The notes under the pieces: model-generated
What the model was told of the DNA's origin: nothing
The model's input: only the letters and a program-made list of their open reading frames with translations
The model's database searches: none
Shown here: positions 35,445 through 43,856 of the stretch, piece by piece
How the letters are laid out: each line of letters opens with the position of its first letter
Position numbering within the stretch: the stretch's first letter is position 1
Position numbers and translations under genes: made by a program
Assembly: GCA_002320245.1 (NCBI GenBank)
Contig: DCKD01000061.1
Coordinates: 1 to 52,667, forward strand
DNA: 52,667 nucleotides
Direction: 5' to 3'
Source: Lachnospiraceae bacterium UBA1683
GTDB taxonomy: Bacteria > Bacillota > Clostridia > Lachnospirales > Lachnospiraceae

Positions 35445-37079
35445 ATGAGTTACGTGAACATTATTATCCCCTTTATCGGGGGACTTGGTATGTTTATCTA
35501 TGGAATGCAGATTATGGCACAGGGACTGGAGAATGCGGCGGGCAGCAGGATGAAGACGATGCTTGAAGCACTGACCAGAAACAAGCTGATGGGAGTTGTG
35601 CTTGGCGCATTGATTACAGCCGGGATTCAGAGTTCATCTGCCACGACTGTTATGGTAGTTGGTTTTGTAAATGCCGGAATCATGAATCTGACGCAGGCGA
35701 TGGGTGTTATCATGGGAGCGAATATCGGTACAACCGTAACCGGATGGCTCGTGTCCAGTGTGGAATGGGCAAAGTTCCTGAGTCCGGGCAATCTGGCGCC
35801 GATTGCAATTATGCTTGGTGTAATTGTAATGCTGACAGGAACAAGACGTTCTACAAAAGATGTTTCCAGCATCATCATCGGATTCGGTTTATTATTTGTC
35901 GGAATTACGACAATGTCCTCGGCGGTTGCACCATTGCAGGAAGTGGAAGGATTCCGGAATCTGTTTGTATCATTGGGACACAATCCGTTTCTTGGTATTA
36001 TTGCCGGTGCTGTAGTAACCGCGATTATCCAGAGCTCATCCGCATCAGTCGGTATTTTGCAGAGTCTTGCGGCTGCCGGGCTGGTACCGTTTAATGCCGC
36101 GGTGTATATTATCATGGGACAGAATATCGGTACTTGTGTAACGGCGATTATGTCCAGTATCGGTGCGAAGAAGACTGCAAAGACGGCGGCAATTATGCAC
36201 CTCCTGTTTAATATTATCGGCACAATCATTTTCAGCATTATTGCGATTGTTCTGTTCAAGGTTGTTTTTCCTACTGCGGGTATGGATATGATTACACAGA
36301 CAGAAATCAGTACAGTTCATACGATATTTAATATCGGAACCACGATTTTGCTCTTCCCGTTTTCAGATTGGATTATTAAGCTTGCGAAAAAACTGGAAAA
36401 AGCAGATGACAGTGAAAATGATGAAAGCAAGGTTCTTCTGGATGACAGAATGCTGGAAACTCCAGGTATTGCGCTTCAGTCTGTTATCAGTGAGATTGGC
36501 CGTATGGGAAATATTGTCCTTCGCACAGTAGATAATGCAAAAAATGTTATGTTTACAAAGGATTATCAGCAGATACTTGATATCAAGGAAGAAGAGAATG
36601 TGGTGGATGGTCTGTGCAAAGGCATTACGGATTATACCATTCGGTTGAGTTCTCTTTCTCTGAATGAAAAGGAACACCAGCATGTAGCGAGCCTGCTGCA
36701 GATTTTGTCCGATATGGAGCGAATCAGTGATTACTGTGAGAATATATCCGAGTTCGCAGAGGCGTTGAAGGAACATAAGGCAAAGTTTACAGAGACAGGA
36801 ATTCAGGAACTCGGAGAGATGATGGAGGTCTGTGCGGACAGTTACCGTTATGCCGTGGAGGCATTTACAGAAAATGATAAAGAAAAGGCAATGAAGGTAA
36901 TTGAAAAAGAAAGTCAGGCAGATGATTTGGAAATCCGCCTGCGTTCTGAACATATGAAACGGCTGGCGGATAACCGGTGCAATACAGATGCCGGAATTGT
37001 ATTTTTGGATGCTCTGGTAGCGCTGGAGCGTATTTCCGATCATTCCAGAAACATTGCGGAAGAAGTATTGAACGTATAA
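35445..37079 (+). CDS. Na+/phosphate cotransporter with PhoU-like C-terminus
   Basis: 544 aa. The membrane part has two inverted-repeat Na/Pi cotransporter modules with the doubled QSSSATTVMVVGFVNAG and QSSSASVGILQSLAAAG motifs (about residues 60 and 195). Residues about 340-544 form a helical PhoU-like domain. The ATG at 35445 is preceded by AGGAGG; the longer frame from 35388 is less likely. It probably supplies phosphate as a low-affinity partner to the pst system that follows. Upstream, TATAAT at about 35348 lacks a good -35, and several GTAAAGT/TTTACT-like repeats (35300-35345) may be Pho-type sites. Confidence 0.9.
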   Translation: MSYVNIIIPFIGGLGMFIYGMQIMAQGLENAAGSRMKTMLEALTRNKLMGVVLGALITAGIQSSSATTVMVVGFVNAGIMNLTQAMGVIMGANIGTTVTGWLVSSVEWAKFLSPGNLAPIAIMLGVIVMLTGTRRSTKDVSSIIIGFGLLFVGITTMSSAVAPLQEVEGFRNLFVSLGHNPFLGIIAGAVVTAIIQSSSASVGILQSLAAAGLVPFNAAVYIIMGQNIGTCVTAIMSSIGAKKTAKTAAIMHLLFNIIGTIIFSIIAIVLFKVVFPTAGMDMITQTEISTVHTIFNIGTTILLFPFSDWIIKLAKKLEKADDSENDESKVLLDDRMLETPGIALQSVISEIGRMGNIVLRTVDNAKNVMFTKDYQQILDIKEEENVVDGLCKGITDYTIRLSSLSLNEKEHQHVASLLQILSDMERISDYCENISEFAEALKEHKAKFTETGIQELGEMMEVCADSYRYAVEAFTENDKEKAMKVIEKESQADDLEIRLRSEHMKRLADNRCNTDAGIVFLDALVALERISDHSRNIAEEVLNV

Positions 37080-37080
37080 A

Positions 37081-37275
37081 ATGATGAAGGCGTCAAAACT
37101 GCTTACGAATTGTTTCGCTGCTTTGCAGCTTTCACAATTCTACCCTGCATCCGGAATTTGCGGGGCCTCTGCTCCACTACTTCCTCATGTAGGGGCGCAA
37201 GTCAATAATCCGTTCTCCCACTTACGTGCAAGCACGACGTGCGAGATGGCTTTTGACTCTGTAATCATAAAATAG
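37081..37275. other. Anomalous structured intergenic segment, probable repeat element
   Basis: A 195-nt open frame here (64 codons) looks non-coding: no ribosome site, odd composition and many small inverted repeats (GAATTGT ... ACAATTC, GCTGCTTTGCAGC, GCACGACGTGC). Its ends carry related inverted pieces, GCGTCAAAACTGC on the left and GGCTTTTGACTCTGTAATCA on the right. It stands between the Na/Pi gene and that gene's terminator, as an insertion would. No second copy was found in the window. Confidence 0.45.
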
Positions 37276-37280
37276 CAAAA

Positions 37281-37322
37281 GATGCAAAAGGCGGGAACCG
37301 GTATCCCGCCTTTTGCATCTTT
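37281..37322 (+). terminator. Terminator before pstS
   Basis: A perfect 16-bp stem (37281-37296 with 37304-37319) around ACCGGTA, followed by TTT. It ends Na/Pi cotransporter transcription about 200 nt downstream of the gene. Confidence 0.88.
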
Positions 37323-37374
37323 ACATATATTTAACATTCTGCCGATTTTACATTTTACATTTGCCCTATATGAT
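37320..37374 (+). promoter_or_regulatory. Pho-box-like repeats and -10 of the pst operon
   Basis: TTTACA at 37320, TTAACA at 37331 (11-bp period), TTTACA at 37347 and 37354, then TATGAT at 37369-37374 with no good -35. TTHACA direct repeats with about 11-bp spacing are the PhoP/PhoB binding pattern known in Firmicutes, and they replace the -35 in activated promoters. The regulator encoded at 41675-42355 is the likely binder. Confidence 0.6.
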
Positions 37375-37436
37375 AGCTACTGTGAAGAAAACAAACACAC
37401 AACAAAAAGAATCAAAGCAAACGGAGGTTTTGTAAG

Positions 37437-38381
37437 ATGAAAATGAAAAAGTTTATTGCAACATTGGCAATGGTAAGTATGGTAGCAACGATGGCAGTTG
37501 GATGCGGCAGCTCTAAAGATGATGTGGCAGATACAAATGCGGATGCAAAAACAGAGGATACAAAAGCGGCAGATTCATCTTCTTCTGATTGGGATAGCTC
37601 AAATGATATTACAATCGTGTCCCGTGAAGATGGTTCAGGTACAAGAGGAGCTTTCATCGAGCTGTTCGGAATCGAAGAGAAAAACGGCGATGAGAAAGTT
37701 GATATGACAACAGAGGAAGCTCAGATTACAAACAGCACATCTGTTATGATGACAACCGTAGCCGGTGATGATTATGCAATCGGTTATGTATCTCTTGGTT
37801 CTCTGGATGATAGTGTAAAAGCTCTTAAGATTGATGGTGCTGAGGCTACAGCAGAAAACGTGAAGTCAGGGGATTACAAAGTATCCAGACCATTCAACAT
37901 CGCGACAAAAGGTGAGACAACAAATGAAGTGGCAAAAGATTTCATCAACTTTATCATGAGTACAGAAGGACAGAAAGTCGTAGAAGACAACGGGTACATC
38001 GCAGTTGATGATGTAAAAGATTTTGAAGGAACACAGCCTTCCGGTAAAGCAGTAGTCGGCGGTTCTTCCTCTGTATCACCGGTAATGGAAAAACTGATTG
38101 AAGCTTACAAATCAGTAAACCCAAATGCTGAAATTGAACTTCAGACAACAGATTCTACAACAGGTATGACATCTACAATCGACGGAAGCTATGACATCGG
38201 TATGGCATCCCGTGAACTGAAAGATACAGAAACATCAGAAGGTCTTGTTCCTACAGTAATTGCAACAGATGGTATCGCAGTAATCGTTAACAAAAACAGT
38301 ACAGTAGATGAGTTGAGCAGCGATCAGGTAAAAGCAATTTACACAGGTGAAGCTGCTACATGGGATGAGGTATTGAACTAA
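37437..38381 (+). CDS. pstS: Phosphate-binding lipoprotein PstS, circularly permuted
   Basis: 314 aa extracellular phosphate-binding protein of the pst importer. Lipobox MAVGC (Cys23), then a Ser/Asp/Thr linker to about residue 56. The order of the two halves is the reverse of normal PstS. Residues 57-190 match the usual C-terminal half (SREDGSGTRGAF at 62-73, AIGYVSL, SRPFNIATKG, GYIAV). Residues 203-314 match the usual N-terminal half (VVGGSSSVSPVMEKL, DIGMASRELK, DGIAVIVNKN, IYTGEAATWDEV). The length is normal for one complete PstS, so this is not a fusion of two genes. The start has GGAGGT 8 nt upstream; pstC begins on the base after the stop. Confidence 0.9.
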   Translation: MKMKKFIATLAMVSMVATMAVGCGSSKDDVADTNADAKTEDTKAADSSSSDWDSSNDITIVSREDGSGTRGAFIELFGIEEKNGDEKVDMTTEEAQITNSTSVMMTTVAGDDYAIGYVSLGSLDDSVKALKIDGAEATAENVKSGDYKVSRPFNIATKGETTNEVAKDFINFIMSTEGQKVVEDNGYIAVDDVKDFEGTQPSGKAVVGGSSSVSPVMEKLIEAYKSVNPNAEIELQTTDSTTGMTSTIDGSYDIGMASRELKDTETSEGLVPTVIATDGIAVIVNKNSTVDELSSDQVKAIYTGEAATWDEVLN

Positions 38382-39275
38382 ATGAAATCAAAAGCATGGA
38401 CTGAAAAATTCATGCAGGGAGTGTTCTTCATTGCCGCCTGCACTTCGGTGCTGGCGGTAGCTCTCATTTGTATCTTTCTTTTTGCAAATGGTATCCCTGC
38501 AATGAAAGAGATTGGATTTGTAAAATTCCTTACTGGAACGATGTGGAAACCGAACAATAAGATTTTCGGAATTCTTCCGATGATTGTAGGAAGCATCTAT
38601 GTTACCGCAGGAGCAATCATTATCGGAGTTCCGATTGGAATCCTGACCTCTGTATTTATGGCAATGTATTGTCCGAAACAGATTTACAAGCCGCTGAAGG
38701 CAGCGACAGAGCTACTTGCAGGAATTCCTTCTGTTGTATATGGATTCTTCGGGCTGGTCGTTCTTGTTCCGGTAATCAGAGATTTAGGACAGACAATGAA
38801 AAATGCAGGGCTGGTAAAGTCAGCGGGAAACGGAAGCAGTATGCTGACCGCTTCTGTATTACTTGGAATGATGATTCTCCCAACCATTATCGGAACAACG
38901 GAGGCAGCTATCCGCGCGGTGCCGACACATTATTATGAAGGTTCTCTTGCTCTTGGAGCAACACATGAGAGAAGTATTTTCAAGGTCGTGATTCCGGCAG
39001 CAAAATCTGGTGTTATTGCAGGTATCGTTCTTGGAATCGGGCGCGCGATCGGTGAGACAATGGCTGTTATCATGATTGCAGGAAATCAGCCGAGAATGCC
39101 GCAAGGGCTTCTCAAAGGCATCCGCACACTGACTGCAAACATCGTAATCGAGATGGGATATGCAACAGATTTACACCGTGAGGCGCTGATTGCAACAGGA
39201 GTTGTGCTTTTTGTATTTATCCTGATTATCAACTTCAGCGTAGCCTTACTGAACAGGGGGAAAGATCGTGAGTAA
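38382..39275 (+). CDS. pstC: Phosphate ABC transporter permease PstC
   Basis: 297 aa permease with six helices. It has the FGLVVLVPVIRDL and GMMILPTIIGTTEAAIRAVP segments and the EAA-type loop YEGSLALGATHERSIFKVVIP that contacts PstB. It starts directly after pstS and overlaps pstA by 8 nt. Confidence 0.95.
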   Translation: MKSKAWTEKFMQGVFFIAACTSVLAVALICIFLFANGIPAMKEIGFVKFLTGTMWKPNNKIFGILPMIVGSIYVTAGAIIIGVPIGILTSVFMAMYCPKQIYKPLKAATELLAGIPSVVYGFFGLVVLVPVIRDLGQTMKNAGLVKSAGNGSSMLTASVLLGMMILPTIIGTTEAAIRAVPTHYYEGSLALGATHERSIFKVVIPAAKSGVIAGIVLGIGRAIGETMAVIMIAGNQPRMPQGLLKGIRTLTANIVIEMGYATDLHREALIATGVVLFVFILIINFSVALLNRGKDRE

Positions 39276-40128
39276 TCAAACAACATTCGGGCAAAAATTA
39301 AAGACATATTTGAACCATCCGGGTTCATTTATTACGATGCTGCTTGTCATGCTTGGAGCCATCCTTACATTCTCCGTTTTGATTTTCCTGATTATTTATA
39401 TACTCATAAACGGAATTCCATACATTAAACCGTCACTGTTTTCTTTTCACTATACATCGGAAAACGCGTCTCTGATGCCGGCGTTGATTAATACAGTGAT
39501 TATGACGCTGCTTTCCTTATTGATTGCGGTTCCGTTTGGTATATTTGCAGCGATTTTCCTCGTGGAATATGCAAAACGCGGAAACAAATTTATGAATGTA
39601 ATTCGTCTGACAACAGAGACGCTTTCTGGAATTCCTTCTATCGTATACGGTTTGTTCGGAATGCTGTTCTTTGTCAATACACTTGGGTGGGGATTTTCAC
39701 TTCTGGCAGGTGCATTTACCCTTGCAATTATGATTCTGCCTCTGATTATGCGTCAGACAGAAGAGTCTCTGAAAGCTGTGCCGGATTCATACCGTGAGGG
39801 AAGTTTTGGACTGGGAGCAGGAAAACTTCGTACTGTGTTCCGTATCGTACTTCCGTCTGCGGTTCCCGGAATTCTGGCGGGCATCATCCTTGCAATCGGG
39901 CGTATCGTCGGTGAGACAGCCGCATTGATGTACACAGCAGGTACGGTGGCAAAGGTGCCGTCCAGTATCATGGGTTCCGGCCGTACACTTGCGGTGCATA
40001 TGTACAATCTTTCGAGCGAAGGTCTTTATATGGATCAGGCATATGCAACAGCAGTTATCCTGCTTGTGCTGGTCGTTGTAATCAATTCAATTTCCAGCGT
40101 GATTGCAAGAAAACTTACAAAAGCATAA
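39268..40128 (+). CDS. pstA: Phosphate ABC transporter permease PstA
   Basis: 286 aa permease forming the channel with PstC. Motifs SGIPSIVYGLFGMLFF, MILPLIMRQTEESLKAVPDS and the coupling loop YREGSFGLGAGKLRTVFRI are typical. It starts with GTG at 39268 behind CAGGGGGAAAG. A degenerate palindromic repeat (copy C) begins right at its stop codon and separates it from pstB. Confidence 0.95.
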   Translation: MSNQTTFGQKLKTYLNHPGSFITMLLVMLGAILTFSVLIFLIIYILINGIPYIKPSLFSFHYTSENASLMPALINTVIMTLLSLLIAVPFGIFAAIFLVEYAKRGNKFMNVIRLTTETLSGIPSIVYGLFGMLFFVNTLGWGFSLLAGAFTLAIMILPLIMRQTEESLKAVPDSYREGSFGLGAGKLRTVFRIVLPSAVPGILAGIILAIGRIVGETAALMYTAGTVAKVPSSIMGSGRTLAVHMYNLSSEGLYMDQAYATAVILLVLVVVINSISSVIARKLTKA

Positions 40129-40216
40129 TTGGGGACGTAGTAAAAGCGACAAGGGGTACGTCCCCAAATGAGGGAAGGGGTGTCCCCAAACGAGAGAGAG
40201 GGTGTCCCCAAATGAA
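40129..40216. repeat. Palindromic repeat, degenerate copy C, inside the pst operon
   Basis: TTGGGGACGTA (40129-40139) pairs with TACGTCCCCAA (40157-40167), but the inner part AGTAAAAGCGACAAGGG is not self-complementary, so the core is damaged. Three GTCCCCAAA-type units follow (to 40211) at irregular 20-30-nt steps, two within GTGTCCCCAAA. The left arm overlaps the pstA stop. Confidence 0.75.
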
Positions 40217-40230
40217 GAAAGGTAAATAAA

Positions 40231-40980
40231 ATGTCTAAGATAAGTATTAAAAATCTTGATTTATATTACAGCGATTTTAAGGCACTTAAAGAAGTAAATC
40301 TGGAAATTGAGCAAAATAAAATCACTGCTTTTATCGGTCCGAGCGGATGTGGAAAATCTACATTGTTAAAATCAATCAACCGCATGAATGACCTTGTGGA
40401 GGGCTGCCGCATTGAGGGGCAAATCCTGCTGGATGGAGAAGATATTTTCAAAGGAATGGATGTCAACCTTTTGAGAAAGCGTGTCGGTATGGTATTCCAG
40501 AAACCAAATCCGTTTCCGATGAGCATTTATGATAATATTGCATATGGACCGCGTACACACGGTATCCGCTCAAAGGCAAAACTGGATGATATCGTAGAGA
40601 AATCTCTGAGAGATGCAGCAATATGGGATGAGTGTAAAAACCGTCTGAAAAAGAGCGCACTGGGAATGTCCGGCGGACAGCAGCAGCGTCTTTGTATTGC
40701 AAGGGCGCTCGCAGTAGAACCGGAAGTCCTTCTGATGGATGAACCGACTTCTGCGCTGGACCCGATTTCAACTTCTAAGATAGAAGACCTTGCGATGGAA
40801 CTAAAAAAAGATTATACTATTGTCATGGTAACACATAATATGCAGCAGGCGGTTCGTGTATCCGATAACACAGCATTTTTCCTTCTTGGGGAAGTTGTAG
40901 AGTACAATGAGACTGAGAAATTGTTCTCCATTCCTTCAGATAAGAGAACGGAAGATTATATTACAGGGAGGTTCGGTTGA
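40231..40980 (+). CDS. pstB: Phosphate ABC transporter ATPase PstB
   Basis: 249 aa ATP-binding subunit. Walker A GPSGCGKST (about residues 36-44), signature MSGGQQQRLCIARAL, Walker B LLMDEPTSALDP, and the H-loop VMVTHNM. The N-terminal IKNLDLYYSDFKALKEVNLEI is standard. It is separated from pstA by 102 nt that holds the repeat, which is long for this operon. Confidence 0.97.
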   Translation: MSKISIKNLDLYYSDFKALKEVNLEIEQNKITAFIGPSGCGKSTLLKSINRMNDLVEGCRIEGQILLDGEDIFKGMDVNLLRKRVGMVFQKPNPFPMSIYDNIAYGPRTHGIRSKAKLDDIVEKSLRDAAIWDECKNRLKKSALGMSGGQQQRLCIARALAVEPEVLLMDEPTSALDPISTSKIEDLAMELKKDYTIVMVTHNMQQAVRVSDNTAFFLLGEVVEYNETEKLFSIPSDKRTEDYITGRFG

Positions 40981-40983
40981 TAA

Positions 40984-41649
40984 ATGCGTAATCGATTTGA
41001 CAGACAGTTACATTTATTGGATGAACAGCTTACACATATGGGTGAGTTGTGTGAAGGCGCAATTGCAAATGCGACGAAGGCGCTTTGCGAGGGAGATAAA
41101 AAGCAGGCGAAAGCGGTTATCGAGGCAGACGAGGAGATTGACCAGATGGAAAAAGATATTGAGCGCCTTTGCCTGAAATTATTGCTGCAGCAGCAGCCGG
41201 TTGCAAAAGATTTGCGTAAGATATCTGCTGCTTTAAAGATGATTACAGATATGGAGCGTATCGGTGACCAGACTTCGGATATTGCTGAGATTGTGATTTC
41301 CTGCAATCATAATACGGCAAATGATATCGTCGAAATCAGTGAAATGGCATCTGCTGCGAGCAAGATGGTACGTGACAGTGTCAACGCATATGTGTCCAAG
41401 GATTTGGAACTGGCAAAGAATGTAATGCTTGATGATGATACGGTAGACCGTTATTTCGAGGATATCCGCGAACAGATGGTTTCCTACATCAAAGAAGAAA
41501 AAGGGCAGAACGGTACAGAGATATTTGATTTGATTATGGTTACAAAGTATCTGGAGCGTATCGGTGACCATGCTACCAATATTGCAGAATGGGTTGAATT
41601 CTCTATTACAGGAATCCACCGCAGTATCGAGGTGGTCACGGAAGACTAA
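40984..41649 (+). CDS. phoU: Phosphate signalling protein PhoU
   Basis: 221 aa, two three-helix PhoU repeats, each with the metal-site pattern (MERIGDQTSDIAEI near residue 90 and LERIGDHATNIAEW near residue 195). It links PstSCAB activity to the PhoR-type kinase. It starts 3 nt after the pstB stop. Confidence 0.95.
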   Translation: MRNRFDRQLHLLDEQLTHMGELCEGAIANATKALCEGDKKQAKAVIEADEEIDQMEKDIERLCLKLLLQQQPVAKDLRKISAALKMITDMERIGDQTSDIAEIVISCNHNTANDIVEISEMASAASKMVRDSVNAYVSKDLELAKNVMLDDDTVDRYFEDIREQMVSYIKEEKGQNGTEIFDLIMVTKYLERIGDHATNIAEWVEFSITGIHRSIEVVTED

Positions 41650-41674
41650 TAGAAAGATTAAAGGAGAGTTAAAG

Positions 41675-42355
41675 ATGATATATTGCGTTGAGGATGACGA
41701 TAACATCCGAGAGCTTGTGATATATACATTGGAGACAACAGGACTGAAAGCCCGTGGCTTCGCAGAGGGAACCGCATTTATGGAAGCTCTGGCGTTTGAT
41801 ACGCCGGAGCTTATTCTGCTGGATATCATGCTGCCGGGAGAGGATGGACTGGAGCTCTTGTACAAGCTGAAAAATTCGTCCAAGACAAAGGATATTCCGG
41901 TAATCATGGTGACAGCCAAAGGTGCTGAGTATGATAAGGTCATCGGACTGGATTCCGGAGCAGATGATTATGTTACAAAACCATTTGGGATGATGGAGCT
42001 GGTATCCCGTATCAAAGCAGTTATGCGGCGCAGCGGAAAAGTACCGGATAAGGCGGACTTGGAAATTAACGGTGTAAAAGTGAATGTAAAGAAGCATGAG
42101 GTGACTGTAAACGGCAAGACAGTAGTCCTGACACTTAAAGAGTTTGAGCTGCTGGAGCGCCTGATGCGAAACCAGAATATTGTGCTCACAAGAGACCAGC
42201 TTCTGGAGGATATCTGGGGGTATGACTTTGACGGCGAGACGAGGACCGTCGATGTGCATATCCGGACGCTCCGTCAGAAACTTGGTGAAAGCGGCAGCAT
42301 GATTGAGACTGTGCGCGGAGTCGGATATCGGATTGGAGGTAAGGATGAGGGCTAG
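41675..42355 (+). CDS. PhoB/PhoP-like response regulator
   Basis: 226 aa OmpR-family regulator. Receiver with acidic pocket EDDD (6-9), phosphorylated Asp50 (LLDIMLPG) and Lys102 (TKPF). The C-terminal winged helix ends DVHIRTLRQKLGESGSMIETVRGVGYRIGG. Its place after phoU and before a PhoR-type kinase points to phosphate control. The ATG at 41675 follows AAAGGAG; the longer frame from 41564 overlaps phoU. The Pho-box-like repeats before pstS are its expected targets. Confidence 0.9.
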   Translation: MIYCVEDDDNIRELVIYTLETTGLKARGFAEGTAFMEALAFDTPELILLDIMLPGEDGLELLYKLKNSSKTKDIPVIMVTAKGAEYDKVIGLDSGADDYVTKPFGMMELVSRIKAVMRRSGKVPDKADLEINGVKVNVKKHEVTVNGKTVVLTLKEFELLERLMRNQNIVLTRDQLLEDIWGYDFDGETRTVDVHIRTLRQKLGESGSMIETVRGVGYRIGGKDEG

Positions 42356-43682
42356 AATCCAGAAAAGCATGATTCTGATTCTGGCTGTCACGCTTTTGAT
42401 TTCTTATGGTCTTGTATCCTTAATTGTATACAGACAGAGTCTGGATATTTTAAAATCTGACGTACGTCAGGAAGCACGTTACATTCAAAAAGCGATTGAG
42501 ATTTCCGGAACACAGTATCTGGAACAGCTTGATGAGGTGGATGTGGATACCCGTGTAACACGCATTGGCACGGATGGGAATGTACTATATGATTCCCGCC
42601 GGGATGAAAGTACGCTGGATAATCATAAAGACCGGGTGGAGGTGCGGGCGGCATTAAAGAGCGGAACGGGAGAGGACGTGCGCATGTCCGATACTGTTCG
42701 CAAGGAGCTGTATTATTATGCGGTTTTGCTTGATGACGGTACGGTGCTCCGTGTCGCCAGAAATGTAGACAGTCTCGTAAGCACAGCGCTGCAAATGTTC
42801 CCGGTTATGGTTGGTATTGCATTGCTGATGCTGGTTCTGGTATATCTGCTTGCCAGATGGCAGACTGCCAAATTGATTCAGCCAATCAATGAATTAGACA
42901 TTGAACATCCGCTTGATAATGCTATCTATGAAGAGCTGACACCGCTTTTGTCGGCAATTGATAAGCAGAATAAAGAAAAAGATGCGGTTGCCAATATGAG
43001 AAAAGAATTTTCGGCAAACGTATCGCATGAGCTGAAGACGCCTCTTACTTCAATTTCCGGTTATGCGGAAATTATGAAAAACGGGCTTGTACGCCCACAG
43101 GATATCCAGAATTTTTCGGAGCGGATATATAAAGAAGCAAGGCGGCTGATTACGCTTGTAGAAGATATTATTAAATTGTCCAAACTGGATGAAGCGTCTG
43201 TGGAACTGGAAAAGCAGGAAGTGAATCTTTATGATATTACACGGGAAGTTGTCAGCCGTTTATCTATGCAGGCAGCGGCAAAAAAAGTACAGATGTCTGT
43301 ACAGGGAGAGCCTGTGGTGTATCGTGGAATCCGTCAGATTCTGGATGAGATGGTGTATAATATCTGTGAAAATGCAATCAAATATAATGTGGAAGGCGGA
43401 AAAGTGTCAGTATGGGTAGGGAACACACTGGACGGACCGAAACTTAGCGTAATTGATACAGGAATCGGCATTCCGGAGGAACATCTGGACCGTATTTTCG
43501 AGCGTTTCTACCGGGTGGATAAGAGTCATTCAAAAGAAACCGGAGGAACAGGACTGGGACTATCCATTGTAAAACACGGTGCGTTACTGCATAATGCGAA
43601 AGTAACAGTGGAAAGTACGGTCGGGGCAGGAACCAAAATTGAAATCAGGTTTCCGAGAGAAGTATCAGAAACTGAAAAGTAG
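42345..43682 (+). CDS. PhoR-like sensor histidine kinase
   Basis: 445 aa. Two helices (about 8-30 and 148-170) flank an extracytoplasmic region with YDSRRDESTLDNH. No PAS domain is obvious between the membrane and the HisKA domain (SANVSHELKTPLTS, His228). The ATPase part has CENAIKYN, DTGIGIPEEHLDRIFERFYRVDKS and GGTGLGLSIVKH. It overlaps the regulator gene by 11 nt, with GGAGGT before the ATG at 42345. It is the last gene of the pst-pho operon. Confidence 0.92.
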   Translation: MRARIQKSMILILAVTLLISYGLVSLIVYRQSLDILKSDVRQEARYIQKAIEISGTQYLEQLDEVDVDTRVTRIGTDGNVLYDSRRDESTLDNHKDRVEVRAALKSGTGEDVRMSDTVRKELYYYAVLLDDGTVLRVARNVDSLVSTALQMFPVMVGIALLMLVLVYLLARWQTAKLIQPINELDIEHPLDNAIYEELTPLLSAIDKQNKEKDAVANMRKEFSANVSHELKTPLTSISGYAEIMKNGLVRPQDIQNFSERIYKEARRLITLVEDIIKLSKLDEASVELEKQEVNLYDITREVVSRLSMQAAAKKVQMSVQGEPVVYRGIRQILDEMVYNICENAIKYNVEGGKVSVWVGNTLDGPKLSVIDTGIGIPEEHLDRIFERFYRVDKSHSKETGGTGLGLSIVKHGALLHNAKVTVESTVGAGTKIEIRFPREVSETEK

Positions 43683-43738
43683 ACGGATAATCAAAGGCAG
43701 GCTGGAAGCACACACATGGAAACAATACGGATTATGGT

Positions 43739-43767
43739 TTGACAATTGGATATACGGAAGTTATAAT
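43739..43767 (+). promoter_or_regulatory. Consensus sigmaA promoter of glnA
   Basis: TTGACA (43739-43744), 17-nt spacer, TATAAT (43762-43767): a perfect consensus. Transcription would begin near 43774, a few bases before the attenuator hairpin. Such a strong promoter suggests the main control is after initiation. Confidence 0.88.
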
Positions 43768-43779
43768 AACTAAAAACAA

Positions 43780-43813
43780 GGGCGTTTTCTAGAGGTAGAG
43801 AACGCCCATTTTT
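43780..43813 (+). terminator. Leader attenuator of glnA with an ANTAR-type hexaloop
   Basis: Stem GGGCGTTTTCT (43780-43790) with AGAGAACGCCC (43797-43807), loop AGAGGT (43791-43796), then ATTTTT. It lies downstream of the glnA promoter and upstream of the glnA start, so it should cut off transcription unless relieved. The six-base loop has A at position 1 and G at position 4, the known ANTAR recognition pattern. A second upstream hexaloop hairpin, usual for ANTAR sites, was not found. Confidence 0.75.
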
Positions 43814-43856
43814 GGTAGATTGTGCAAATATATTTGGTATGATGGGAGGTAACACA

